From contig DYKB01000022.1 in NCBI GenBank assembly GCA_020722815.1, forward strand, positions 30,538 to 94,537: a stretch of DNA of 64,000 nucleotides, written 5' to 3'. The translations under genes and the position numbers were made by a program. Positions within the stretch are counted from its first letter, which is position 1. Each line of letters starts with the position of its first letter. The stretch comes from Caldithrix sp. (GTDB lineage Bacteria > Zhuqueibacterota > Zhuqueibacteria > Thermofontimicrobiales > Sulfurfontimicrobiaceae). Positions 8,825 through 17,126 of the stretch are shown piece by piece. The notes under the pieces were generated by a model. That model did not search any database and was not told the DNA's origin. It saw nothing but the letters and a program-made list of their open reading frames with translations.

Positions 8825-9169
8825 ATGCCTGAACAAAATTTTTTTGACTTAATCCCTGAACGAAATCGAAATTTTGAAAAATTGGAAAATGGATTAATTG
8901 CTGTTATCCAGCCAAAATTTCAAAATCGCTGGCTGGTAAAATACCTGGTGCCAAGATTAAAAAAACCCAATATCCTGCTTCATCTGGATGAAATCGGGAG
9001 CCACATCTGGCAAAATTGTGATGGGCAAAAAACAGTTAAACAGATCGCCGAAAGTCTCCAGCAAAATTTTGGCGAAAAAGTTGACCCTGTTTTTGATCGG
9101 GTGATTCTCTTTTTTCAAAAATTATATAATCTTCAGTTAATAAAATATTCAAATTATGAAAGTAAATAA
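8825..9169 (+). CDS. PqqD-like RiPP-recognition-element protein
   Basis: The protein is 114 aa. PqqD proteins are small winged-helix-like RRE domains that hold a precursor peptide for a modifying enzyme. The conserved pattern is visible: HLDEIGSHIWQNCDGQKTV followed by IAESLQQNFG and a C-terminal helical tail (VDPVFDRVILFFQKLYNLQLI). Here it has no PqqE-type radical SAM enzyme and no recognisable precursor peptide next to it, so it may be one of the stand-alone PqqD proteins found with sugar or envelope genes. ATG 8825 is the first methionine after a leader of about 260 bp. The next gene is a secreted GH114 enzyme 88 bp downstream. Confidence 0.7.
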   Translation: MPEQNFFDLIPERNRNFEKLENGLIAVIQPKFQNRWLVKYLVPRLKKPNILLHLDEIGSHIWQNCDGQKTVKQIAESLQQNFGEKVDPVFDRVILFFQKLYNLQLIKYSNYESK

Positions 9170-9257
9170 TCGTATGATAGATTAATTGGGGAAAATTTTT
9201 GACTTCTATCTGTCTTCAGAAGTGAATTGGATCAAAATTAACTTTTATAGGCTTAAA

Positions 9258-10691
9258 ATGACTGGACGATTTGTTTCTTTTATAACGGGGCTTTTATTTT
9301 TGATGGCAATAAAAACCAATTTGCTCGCAACGACCGAAACTTCCCTGGTGAAGCAATGGCAACAAGCCAAAACTTATGTTTGTTATTATGGTAAACAAAA
9401 AGTGGACAGTTTACGTAAATTTGATGTTGCCATTATTGAATCGCGTAATTATACCGCGGCGGAAATTGCACGAATTAAAGCGAAGGGGACGATTGTTGTC
9501 GGCTATATCTCCATTGGTGAGGATCTTGAGCTGCGCAAAGGAAATGGGAGAGGGCCCGGGGGCAATGCATCTTACTATATCGATATGAACGGGGACAATG
9601 CTCCCGATCAAAATCCGATCTGGAAGTCCTATTATATAAATCCTGGTGACCCGACCTGGCAGGATTGGATCATTAAAAACCAGATGCGGGAAGTACTGGC
9701 GGAAAAAGGCTGCCAGGGAATTTTTATGGATACAATGGATTCAGCCGAAATTTTTCCTTCGATTCGAGAGGGGATGATTCAATTGGTGCGACGCATGCAA
9801 CGCGCTTACCCGTCCGCTTTTCTGGTCGCTAATCGGGGATTGGTGATTTTAGAATCGGTTGCACCTTATATTTCCGGGCTGATGTACGAGGCTTTTTCCA
9901 TGGCGGATTATGACTGGCAAAAAAAGGAATATATCGCACAAACGCCATTTCAACGGACTGAAACTGCCTATAAAGCTGTAAAGCTCATTAACCGTATTCG
10001 GGAAAAATATGATTTTCAGGTTTTTGCCCTCGATTATGCCAAACCAACCGATTTGAACAAAATTCAGGAATATTATGATCGCGCCTGGAGTTATAATTTT
10101 CTGCCTTATGTTTCGACTATTGAACTCAATCAGGTATTCATTCATAAAATCAAGCCTAAAACGCGTCGCGGGAATCTGGCGCAGTGTTATCAGGAATTTG
10201 ATCCCATCTATCAAAAATTAAAAAAGCGGATTAATTCGAAAAACATTGCCTTCGCACAAAATGGAGCGGCGATTCATGTTTCTTCCACTTTTCCCGGTTA
10301 TACAGTGGAGCCATTAAATGATGGAATTCGGCAAAGCAAAGATTTGTATTGGGCGCTGGCTGCCTGGGCTTCGGAAGAGACCGATGCGGAACATTGGGTA
10401 GAAGTTGAATTGGCGGAAACGGCTCCTCTGGATTCTATTCGAATATATTGGGCGTTTATGGACCCAACTTATGCCGCATCGCAGTTTTATACCATTTATG
10501 GCTGGTTTTCCAATCAGTGGAACGAACTGCTTTATTATCAAAATAATCAGACAAATCGGGAATTTGATGTGTTTAAAATTGATTCCCCTATTCCTATGGA
10601 AAAAATTAAAATTGTTCAATCACCAGAAAAAGGGCCTGTCGAACGTCCTAAATTATGCTGGATTGCAGAAATAGAAGTATTAAAACGATAA
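9258..10691 (+). CDS. Secreted GH114 endo-alpha-1,4-polygalactosaminidase-like protein with C-terminal discoidin-like domain
   Basis: The protein is 477 aa. A signal peptide covers about residues 1-24 from the ATG at 9258. The GH114 TIM-barrel domain (about 35-300) includes YVCYYGKQKVD, VVGYISIGEDLELR, the acidic GCQGIFMDTMDSAEIF, and ANRGLVILESVAPYISG. Enzymes of this family, like the hydrolase part of PelA, cut partly deacetylated galactosaminoglycan. After a basic linker, the last about 140 residues (HVEVELAET-type strands, SIRIYWAF, MEKIKIVQ) look like an F5/8-type C sugar-binding beta-sandwich. It may remodel an exopolysaccharide. The frame is open 72 nt further upstream but would then place the signal internally. 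Confidence 0.75.
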   Translation: MTGRFVSFITGLLFLMAIKTNLLATTETSLVKQWQQAKTYVCYYGKQKVDSLRKFDVAIIESRNYTAAEIARIKAKGTIVVGYISIGEDLELRKGNGRGPGGNASYYIDMNGDNAPDQNPIWKSYYINPGDPTWQDWIIKNQMREVLAEKGCQGIFMDTMDSAEIFPSIREGMIQLVRRMQRAYPSAFLVANRGLVILESVAPYISGLMYEAFSMADYDWQKKEYIAQTPFQRTETAYKAVKLINRIREKYDFQVFALDYAKPTDLNKIQEYYDRAWSYNFLPYVSTIELNQVFIHKIKPKTRRGNLAQCYQEFDPIYQKLKKRINSKNIAFAQNGAAIHVSSTFPGYTVEPLNDGIRQSKDLYWALAAWASEETDAEHWVEVELAETAPLDSIRIYWAFMDPTYAASQFYTIYGWFSNQWNELLYYQNNQTNREFDVFKIDSPIPMEKIKIVQSPEKGPVERPKLCWIAEIEVLKR

Positions 10692-10721
10692 TCTTTTTAA
10701 TTTAAAATTACAGGTAAAATA

Positions 10722-12206
10722 ATGGCTGACAATGATCAAAACATCAAAGAGGCGATGCATCATGATTTACCATCAGCGGATTTTCAAAAATATGCCCATC
10801 AAACGGTGGATTGGATCGCACACTTTTTGGAAACGATGCGGGAGTATCCAGTTCTCGCACAAATACAACCCGGCGACGTGAAAAAGAAATTACCACCCCA
10901 TCCGCCGGAAAATCCTGAAGACTTTTTATCAATTTTAAGCGATTTTGAAGAAAAGATTGTTCCGGGCATCACGCATTGGAATCATCCGCGGTTTTTTGCT
11001 TATTTTTCAATCACCGGATCCGCTCCTGGCATAATTGGTGAAATGCTGACTGCGGCACTGAATGTCAATGCCATGCTCTGGAAATCTTCGCCTTCGGCTA
11101 CCGAGCTTGAGGAAGTGGTGCTGGATTGGCTGCGTCAGATGGTGGATTTGCCTCCGGATTTTAAGGGCGTTATTAATGATACGGCTTCTGTCAGCAGTCT
11201 TTGTGCGATGGCAGCGGCGCGGGAGTCTGCCGGATTGAATATTCGTGAACAGGGGATGGCTGGTCGCACTGATTTGCCGCCGCTACGCTTTTATAGTTCA
11301 ACCGAAGCCCATTCTTCCATCGAAAAAGCCGCAATTACGTTGGGAATTGGGCAGGATGGGCTCAAAAAAATTCCAGTCGACTCCAAATTTCAAATGGATA
11401 TCGCCATGCTTGAAAAAGCGATTTTGGATGATTTGCAGCACGGAATAAAACCGATTGGAGTGATTGCGACGCTTGGAACAACTTCCACGACCAGTATTGA
11501 TCCACCGGCAGAAATTGCAGATATCTGTGAGCAGTACAAACTCTGGCTTCATATCGATGCCGCGTATGGTGGTTCAGCCGCGTTATTACCGGAAAAACGG
11601 GCGCTATTTTATGGCTGGGAGCGGGCAAATTCGATTGTTGTTAATCCGCATAAATGGCTTTTTACGCCCATCGATTGCAGTGTTCTTTATTGTCGGCAAC
11701 CGGATATTCTGCGGCAGGCATTCAGCCTGGTGCCGGAATATCTTCGAACAGCAGAAGCGGATCAGGTCACGAATTTGATGGATTACGGGGTGGCGCTTGG
11801 CCGGCGTTTTCGGGCTTTGAAATTATGGATGGTCATTCGGGCATTTGGTCAAAAGAAAATGACAGCGGCAATCCGTGAACATATTCAATTTGCCGAAAAA
11901 TTAAAACACAGAATTGATGATGATCCGAATTTTGAATTGTTAGCACCGGTTCCATTCAGTACATTAGTTTTTCGATTTGTCCCGAGAATTCAGATGCCAT
12001 TATCGGCCGCAGAAATCGATCATCTTAATGAAACATTGCTAAATCAACTTAACGGAACAGGACAGGTTTTTCTTTCGCACACAAAATTAAGAGGGCATTT
12101 TGCGATCCGACTGGCGATTGGGAATTTGAAAACCACCTGGGAAGATATCGAGTTTACCTGGAATTTAATCCAGAGCGAATCGATCAAGCTATTGAATTCG
12201 CTTTAA
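10722..12206 (+). CDS. PLP-dependent aromatic/group II amino-acid decarboxylase
   Basis: The protein is 494 aa. It belongs to the DOPA/tryptophan/tyrosine decarboxylase group (fold type I). The PLP-binding lysine is K311 in VVNPHKWLFTPIDC. HIDAAYGG supplies the PLP aspartate (D279). The ring-stacking His is in YSSTEAHSSIEKAA (H196). The N-terminal HWNHPRFFAYF region is characteristic of aromatic-L-amino-acid decarboxylases. Length is normal. Substrate (Tyr, Trp, Phe or DOPA) cannot be fixed by eye. It starts 30 bp after the GH114 gene, probably in one transcript. Confidence 0.85.
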   Translation: MADNDQNIKEAMHHDLPSADFQKYAHQTVDWIAHFLETMREYPVLAQIQPGDVKKKLPPHPPENPEDFLSILSDFEEKIVPGITHWNHPRFFAYFSITGSAPGIIGEMLTAALNVNAMLWKSSPSATELEEVVLDWLRQMVDLPPDFKGVINDTASVSSLCAMAAARESAGLNIREQGMAGRTDLPPLRFYSSTEAHSSIEKAAITLGIGQDGLKKIPVDSKFQMDIAMLEKAILDDLQHGIKPIGVIATLGTTSTTSIDPPAEIADICEQYKLWLHIDAAYGGSAALLPEKRALFYGWERANSIVVNPHKWLFTPIDCSVLYCRQPDILRQAFSLVPEYLRTAEADQVTNLMDYGVALGRRFRALKLWMVIRAFGQKKMTAAIREHIQFAEKLKHRIDDDPNFELLAPVPFSTLVFRFVPRIQMPLSAAEIDHLNETLLNQLNGTGQVFLSHTKLRGHFAIRLAIGNLKTTWEDIEFTWNLIQSESIKLLNSL

Positions 12207-12277
12207 AACAATTTGTTAGTAATAATTGATGTAATCTACGCTCTCTCATATTAATTGAATTAACTCTTTGGAAAAAC

Positions 12278-12829
12278 ATGCTCTATCTCGGATTAACCGG
12301 CACGAATGCCGCCGGAAAAACCTCATTGTTAGAATTTTTAATTCAAAAGGGCTTTTCGAACTACTCCCTTTCAGATATTTTGCGGGAAGAATTGCAAAAG
12401 CGACAGCAAACAATTACGCGTGCCAACTTAATACAAATCGGTAATGAATTGCGTTATCAATTCGGGGCTGGCGTACTGGCTGAACGAATTCTTAAGCATC
12501 TTAATGCTCAAAAAGCTGTAATTGATAGTATTCGGAATCCTTCGGAAATTAAAGTACTCAGAGGATTAAGCAACTTTTTCTTATTGGCCATCGATGCGCC
12601 CATCGAAATTCGTTTCGAAAGAGCACGACTTCGACAGCGTGATGAGTCTGCAACGGATCTGGATTCTTTTCGACAGATTGAACTTCTCGAGTCCAGCCAG
12701 GATCCAAACGCTCAAAATATTCCAGCTTGTATTGCTCAGGCTGATTTTAAAATTTTTAACGATAATACGAAAGAAAATTTATATCATGAGTTGGAAAAAA
12801 TACTCAATTCACTTTTCAAACAAATTTAA
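12278..12829 (+). CDS. P-loop nucleotide kinase, UPF0200 / dephospho-CoA-kinase-like
   Basis: The protein is 183 aa. The Walker A loop is G8TNAAGKT15. Further family-like features are LSDILREELQKRQQTITRANL, the central VIDSIRNPSEIKVL (compare VIDGIRS in UPF0200), and the lid-like IRFERARLRQRDES. The tail (ADFKIFNDNTKENL) places an Asp/Asn adenine-side loop. UPF0200 proteins are small kinases of uncertain substrate, related to dephospho-CoA kinase and adenylate kinase. Not a canonical CoaE, because the CoaE core motifs are absent. It begins 71 bp after the decarboxylase and could be in its operon. Confidence 0.65.
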   Translation: MLYLGLTGTNAAGKTSLLEFLIQKGFSNYSLSDILREELQKRQQTITRANLIQIGNELRYQFGAGVLAERILKHLNAQKAVIDSIRNPSEIKVLRGLSNFFLLAIDAPIEIRFERARLRQRDESATDLDSFRQIELLESSQDPNAQNIPACIAQADFKIFNDNTKENLYHELEKILNSLFKQI

Positions 12830-12973
12830 TCAGCCGAGAGAATGGTTAACAAGCTTATATTCAAATCTTTTTAAAATGCAACGATTTCCTGCCACAATCG
12901 TATTAAATGATTATCGTTATGCAAATCGGTGAATATCAAAGCAATTTTGGATGAAAATAAGGAGGAGGATACT

Positions 12974-13786
12974 ATACGCCAATTTTTTCAAATGACTTTC
13001 ATACTGATTCTTATGATATCAGTTTCTTTTCTTGCTTGTGATCAATTAAATGAAAAATACGAGGAAAATTTTGAACAAGAGTTCGCTTTTTCCAGTGATG
13101 GGCAGATAACATTGAGGAATACAAATGGAACAGTGGCCGTTACTGGCTGGTCAGAAGAAAAGATTAAAATTATTGCTCATAAAATTGTCCGGGCGCGCAC
13201 GCAACGAAGGGCAGCGCATTATATGAAGGATTTTAAAATTGATATTCAACACGATGCAAAAAATATTGAAATAGAAGCTGATTATCCACCCGGGCTGTCG
13301 GGCGGAAATCTCTGGAATCTCATTTTCTCAGGGAGTCATGCCAGTTACTCGGTTAATTATGAAATCATGGTACCACTTCAAACTGCACTCGATCTGTCAA
13401 CAACGAATGGCAAAGTTGAAGTAGAAAAGGTTGATGGCGAAATGGAACTCCGGTCGACCAATGGGTCGCTCTCTCTGTCGGAGGTCTCTGGAAATATTTT
13501 TGCTAAAACCACGAATGGTTCGATTCGGGCAGAAGTCGATGCCTTTACAGAAACCAATCGCCTGGAATTAAAAACAACGAATGGAAAAATAGCCATTACC
13601 CTTCCTGAAGCAATCCATGCGGACGTATTTGCGCAGACGACAAATGGCAATATTCGTACTGATTTTCCAATTGAAACTTCTCGCGGCATTAGTGGAAATA
13701 AAATCAGCGGCAAAATTGGTGGCGGCGGTGGTGAGATTGATCTGCATACAACAAATGGTTCGATTTCGATTCAAAAAACTGATTAA
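12974..13786 (+). CDS. DUF4097-like beta-repeat lipoprotein, possible ATA start
   Basis: About 270 aa. A lipoprotein signal with lipobox-like FLAC is followed by a repeated beta-strand domain in which the motif NTNGTV, TTNGKV, STNGSL, TTNGSI, TTNGKI, TTNGNI, TTNGSI recurs about seven times, as in DUF4097 beta-helix-like proteins. The function of these proteins is unknown; they are typically envelope-anchored. Start: a near-perfect GGAGGAGG (12961-12968) sits 5 nt before an in-frame ATA at 12974, giving a compact signal peptide. The ATG at 12992 is 23 nt from that site, and the GTG at 12929 has no site and gives an implausible leader. ATA is therefore proposed, with ATG 12992 or a sequencing difference as alternatives. 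Confidence 0.65.
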   Translation: MRQFFQMTFILILMISVSFLACDQLNEKYEENFEQEFAFSSDGQITLRNTNGTVAVTGWSEEKIKIIAHKIVRARTQRRAAHYMKDFKIDIQHDAKNIEIEADYPPGLSGGNLWNLIFSGSHASYSVNYEIMVPLQTALDLSTTNGKVEVEKVDGEMELRSTNGSLSLSEVSGNIFAKTTNGSIRAEVDAFTETNRLELKTTNGKIAITLPEAIHADVFAQTTNGNIRTDFPIETSRGISGNKISGKIGGGGGEIDLHTTNGSISIQKTD

Positions 13787-13815
13787 TCGTTCAATATTGT
13801 AAATTTTAAAGCATT

Positions 13816-15390
13816 TTATCGGTTTTTGACGCGAAATGCCAGTTTTAATCCATCAGCCGCGCTGCTGACGATTCCGCCGGCATAGCCCGCCCCTTCGCCG
13901 ATTGGGAACAATCCCTTGATATTAATGGATTCATACGAATTTTCATCACGTAAAATTCGAATTGGTGATGAGGTCCGGGTCTCCGGGGCGATCAGGATGC
14001 CTTCATCAATAAAACCGGGTATTTTTTGATTAAAATTTTTTAATCCTTCGCGCAATGCTTCGATAATAAAATTCGGGAATATGCGTTTCAGGTCAACAGC
14101 CGTCAGGCCAGGGCGATAACTTGATTTTTTCAATCGCTCCTGAAAATTATTTTTCACGAAATCTGAAATCGCCTGCGCTGGTGCATTATAATTGGTACCG
14201 CTTAATTGAAATGCTTTTTTCTCGATTTCTTCCTGAAACTGAATCCCTTTCAACGGTTCACTTTCAAAATCTGCTGGATGGATGGTGACAACAATGCCCG
14301 CATTTGAGTGGGCTTTGTTTCGCACAAAATTGCTCATTCCATTGGTGACCACCTCTTCGGGCGCACTATTTGACAAAATAACTTCCCCGCCAGGGCACAT
14401 ACAGAATGAATAAATGCCGCGATTGCCTTTCAACCAGTTGTAAGTCAATTTATAATCGGCGGCGCCGGTTATTTGAAAATCGCAGGACTTCCCATATTGT
14501 GAAAAATCGATGAATTCGCGAGGATGTTCCGCCCGGACACCCATTGCATAGGGTTTGCTGCCTAAATTGACACCTTTTCGAAAAAGTAATCGATAAATAT
14601 CACGCGCGGAATGTCCAATTGCCAGAATGAGATGTCGCACGGGTATCAACTGCCCATTTATTGAAATTCGATGAATTTCTTCCTTTACAATGTCGAGATC
14701 ATCCAGACGTGAATTGAAATAGAATTCCACGCCATTTTCGAGGAGAAATTGACGGATTTTGGGAATTATCTGCCGCAGTTTGTCGGTGCCAATATGGGGC
14801 TTTTGTTTATATCCAATTTCCACCGGCGCGCCAAACTGGATGAGCAAATTCAGCACCTTCGCGGTAAAAAAATCCTGATTCCGGGCGGTTAATTTCCCAT
14901 CTGAAAATGTACCGGCCCCGCCTTCGCCAAATAAAACATTGGAATTTTCATTAAAAATCCGCTGATTCCAGAGGGCATTCACATCACGGGAGCGTTCCGC
15001 TACCGGTTTACCGCGTTCAAAAATAACTGGTTGATATCCCTTTTCAACCAGTCCCAACGCCGCAAAAAGTCCCGCCGGTCCGGAGCCGATGATGACCGGT
15101 CTGGCGTCAAAATGGTGAATGAAATCGATTTTCGGCGGTTGGGGTGGTTCATATAATGAAAGTCCGGCGTTTTTTAGTACCGCCGAAGCCTCAACCAGCC
15201 GAATGGCAAGTGTATAGATAAATTTTAAATTCGATTTTTTCCGGGCATCTAACGACTCCCGTAAAATTTTCACTTCGCCAATTTCTGTCGGGGAAATTTT
15301 TAGATACTTGGCGACCAAATCGCGTATTTCTATCTGATCTCGAATTGGTTTTTCAATCGTTGAAATTTTTAGCCAGGGTGATGGTATCAT
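13816..15390 (-). CDS. Uncharacterised FAD-dependent dehydrogenase (COG2509 type)
   Basis: The protein is 524 aa. After an N-terminal about 90-residue helical domain with the DARKKS motif comes the FAD Rossmann loop GSGPAG (102-107) and VIFERGKPVAERS. Central FGEGGAGTFSDGKLTAR and the C-terminal GEGAGYAGGIVSSAADGLKLA are hallmarks of the COG2509 group of putative oxidoreductases. Substrate unknown; no cysteine pair or partner is obvious. A run of 14 A (T on the coding strand) lies 4-18 nt before the ATG, so no Shine-Dalgarno sequence exists and the start may be read in an unusual way. It is convergent with the DUF4097 gene, 29 bp apart. Confidence 0.85.
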   Translation of the reverse strand: MIPSPWLKISTIEKPIRDQIEIRDLVAKYLKISPTEIGEVKILRESLDARKKSNLKFIYTLAIRLVEASAVLKNAGLSLYEPPQPPKIDFIHHFDARPVIIGSGPAGLFAALGLVEKGYQPVIFERGKPVAERSRDVNALWNQRIFNENSNVLFGEGGAGTFSDGKLTARNQDFFTAKVLNLLIQFGAPVEIGYKQKPHIGTDKLRQIIPKIRQFLLENGVEFYFNSRLDDLDIVKEEIHRISINGQLIPVRHLILAIGHSARDIYRLLFRKGVNLGSKPYAMGVRAEHPREFIDFSQYGKSCDFQITGAADYKLTYNWLKGNRGIYSFCMCPGGEVILSNSAPEEVVTNGMSNFVRNKAHSNAGIVVTIHPADFESEPLKGIQFQEEIEKKAFQLSGTNYNAPAQAISDFVKNNFQERLKKSSYRPGLTAVDLKRIFPNFIIEALREGLKNFNQKIPGFIDEGILIAPETRTSSPIRILRDENSYESINIKGLFPIGEGAGYAGGIVSSAADGLKLAFRVKNR

Positions 15391-15455
15391 ATTGAAAAAA
15401 AAAAAAAAGAGTTTATTGGTTATAATTATGGAATTGTTTTATATTTTTGATGGTG

Positions 15456-16823
15456 TCACCCATATAAAATAGCCAGATCTATCATTCTTCGCATCAAATC
15501 GGGAAAATAATCGCCAATCGTCGGGCCGAAAAATGACATCAGCCGTGATTCATATTCATTTAAATGATAATATTTTGAAGGCACAATATACCCGATGTAA
15601 CTTCCATTAAAACTGGTAACGACCAAACGATAGCCAAGTCGATGGGCATAATCTTTTAGTTGGGCGGCTATTTCGCCACTGAAGTCGGCGGGTGCACCAA
15701 TAATCAACGTTTTCCCAATGCGCACGAGTTGCAACCAGGTATCGTTCTCAAACACGATTTTTCTGGCCAACCAGGGAGCAAGCCGCCAGTGATTTGAAAT
15801 TCGAATGTGAGGTTCCGGCAGATTGACTTTTATTCCAATGGAAAAAACAGGCCATAAATCGTCAAATTGAACTGCATCTACATATTTTAAAACGCTATCA
15901 GCCGTGGCCTCACCAATATAGCGACTTCGCTCGAAATTTTGACCAATTCCTTTAGGGCTGTGACTCCCAACGCCACCCGCCATAAAAAATGCTTTTCGTG
16001 TCGGCTGCATCTCGATGCGTCGCACCCAATAACCGGGATAATCTCCTGCATAGCGCATATTTTCACCGGAAAGCGTGGTCGCATGAGCAGAATAACTTCC
16101 CCAAACAACCTGGTTTAGAGCGGCAAACTGAACAAGTCCAAAGCTGAACTCGGGATCGATCGTACCTTTTGCTTTGACAAGTCGATTTTGGGTGTATTCC
16201 GGCAAATTAATCGAGAAAAAACCAATTTTCGCTGATGATAGATTTTCGTACGCTTCAATAATGGATTGAGAAATTTGGCGGGTTAAAAATTGAAAGGTCG
16301 TGTCATCATAGTTTCCAGCGAATTTTTGAGCTAACCACCCTTTTTGCCAGGCGCCCGGACCGGAATGGGTATGTGTTGCACCAAATAAAATTTGATGACG
16401 CTTCAATCCGGTTTTGGGACCGACGACTGCCATGACCGCTTCAGCCAGTTTCCGCGGGACAATCAAGGCATCGATTCCCACCAATAATACTTCCTGACTT
16501 CCAGACTTTATCGCCAGTGTACTGGCAAATAGCGAATCATGCACACCATGATTGGGGAGGCCGTTTCGATCCGCATAGCCAGCCAATGGCACACCCCAAC
16601 CGGGGGTAATCGAAATTTTGGAGAATCCAGCTTGAAATCCACCTTTTTCAGCCCGTTTGGGGAGAACAGCCAGGCGATCTTCGCATTCTTTTAAACTATC
16701 GATTGTCGTTTTGTAGTATGATGTTAAAAAATAAGGTGTATAATCAACCGATCTGATTGATATGATAATAATAATAAACAAAATCAGGATAAATGAGAGC
16801 AAAATTTTTAACAGGAGTTTCAT
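15456..16823 (-). CDS. Neutral ceramidase-like membrane-anchored hydrolase
   Basis: The protein is 455 aa. A membrane anchor or signal lies at residues 4-24 (I/L-rich). The neutral/alkaline ceramidase N-terminal domain begins at FQAGFSKISITPGWGVPLAGYADR and includes the zinc-site strip HTHSGPGAW (151-159). SGEIAAQLKDYA and VTSFNGSYIGYIVP near the C-terminus match the family. Bacterial homologues hydrolyse ceramide-like N-acyl lipids, but many family members have other roles. The short C-terminal domain typical of full ceramidases is missing or small here (family about 640-760 aa). Activity is therefore uncertain. On the same strand as the FAD dehydrogenase, 65 bp apart. Confidence 0.75.
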   Translation of the reverse strand: MKLLLKILLSFILILFIIIIISIRSVDYTPYFLTSYYKTTIDSLKECEDRLAVLPKRAEKGGFQAGFSKISITPGWGVPLAGYADRNGLPNHGVHDSLFASTLAIKSGSQEVLLVGIDALIVPRKLAEAVMAVVGPKTGLKRHQILFGATHTHSGPGAWQKGWLAQKFAGNYDDTTFQFLTRQISQSIIEAYENLSSAKIGFFSINLPEYTQNRLVKAKGTIDPEFSFGLVQFAALNQVVWGSYSAHATTLSGENMRYAGDYPGYWVRRIEMQPTRKAFFMAGGVGSHSPKGIGQNFERSRYIGEATADSVLKYVDAVQFDDLWPVFSIGIKVNLPEPHIRISNHWRLAPWLARKIVFENDTWLQLVRIGKTLIIGAPADFSGEIAAQLKDYAHRLGYRLVVTSFNGSYIGYIVPSKYYHLNEYESRLMSFFGPTIGDYFPDLMRRMIDLAILYG

Positions 16824-17020
16824 CGGAATATTTCCTATTTGCGAGTTGATTTTATGAAATTGAAATTAGAAAGAATATAGTAATTTTTTAATTGATAAAC
16901 AACCGAAAAGGCGAAGAAAATGTTCAGCGATTTAAAAAATTGATTAAATTATCATCTCAAAAAGCATATTTCACAGCGGGATTAAAAAGGTTATTGGAAA
17001 TTTGATCTGTATTTTATTAA

Positions 17021-17093
17021 AATTTCTGTCGGTCATGGTGAGTTCGTGTTAAGGCATTACAAACGCAATGGCAAACAATGACAGACAGAAATT
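17021..17093. repeat. Imperfect inverted repeat with 16-bp arms
   Basis: AATTTCTGTCGGTCAT (17021-17036) and ATGACAGACAGAAATT (17078-17093) are reverse complements with one mismatch around a 41-bp spacer. They sit in the 303-bp gap between the Tricorn-like and ceramidase genes (16824-17126), which otherwise holds no gene. Too long-looped for a classic terminator, so it may be a small mobile repeat or a binding site. Confidence 0.55.
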
Positions 17094-17126
17094 CAAACAA
17101 TTAATTCATAATTGCAGTTCTAAAAA

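Noticed and set aside
12929..12973. GTG start for the DUF4097 lipoprotein
   Set aside because: No ribosome-binding site and an implausible 15-residue charged leader before the signal peptide; the GGAGGAGG site favours a start at 12974.
15395..15408. Run of 14 A as a possible regulatory element
   Set aside because: Probably a homopolymer prone to slippage; noted only as the reason why no ribosome-binding site precedes the FAD dehydrogenase.
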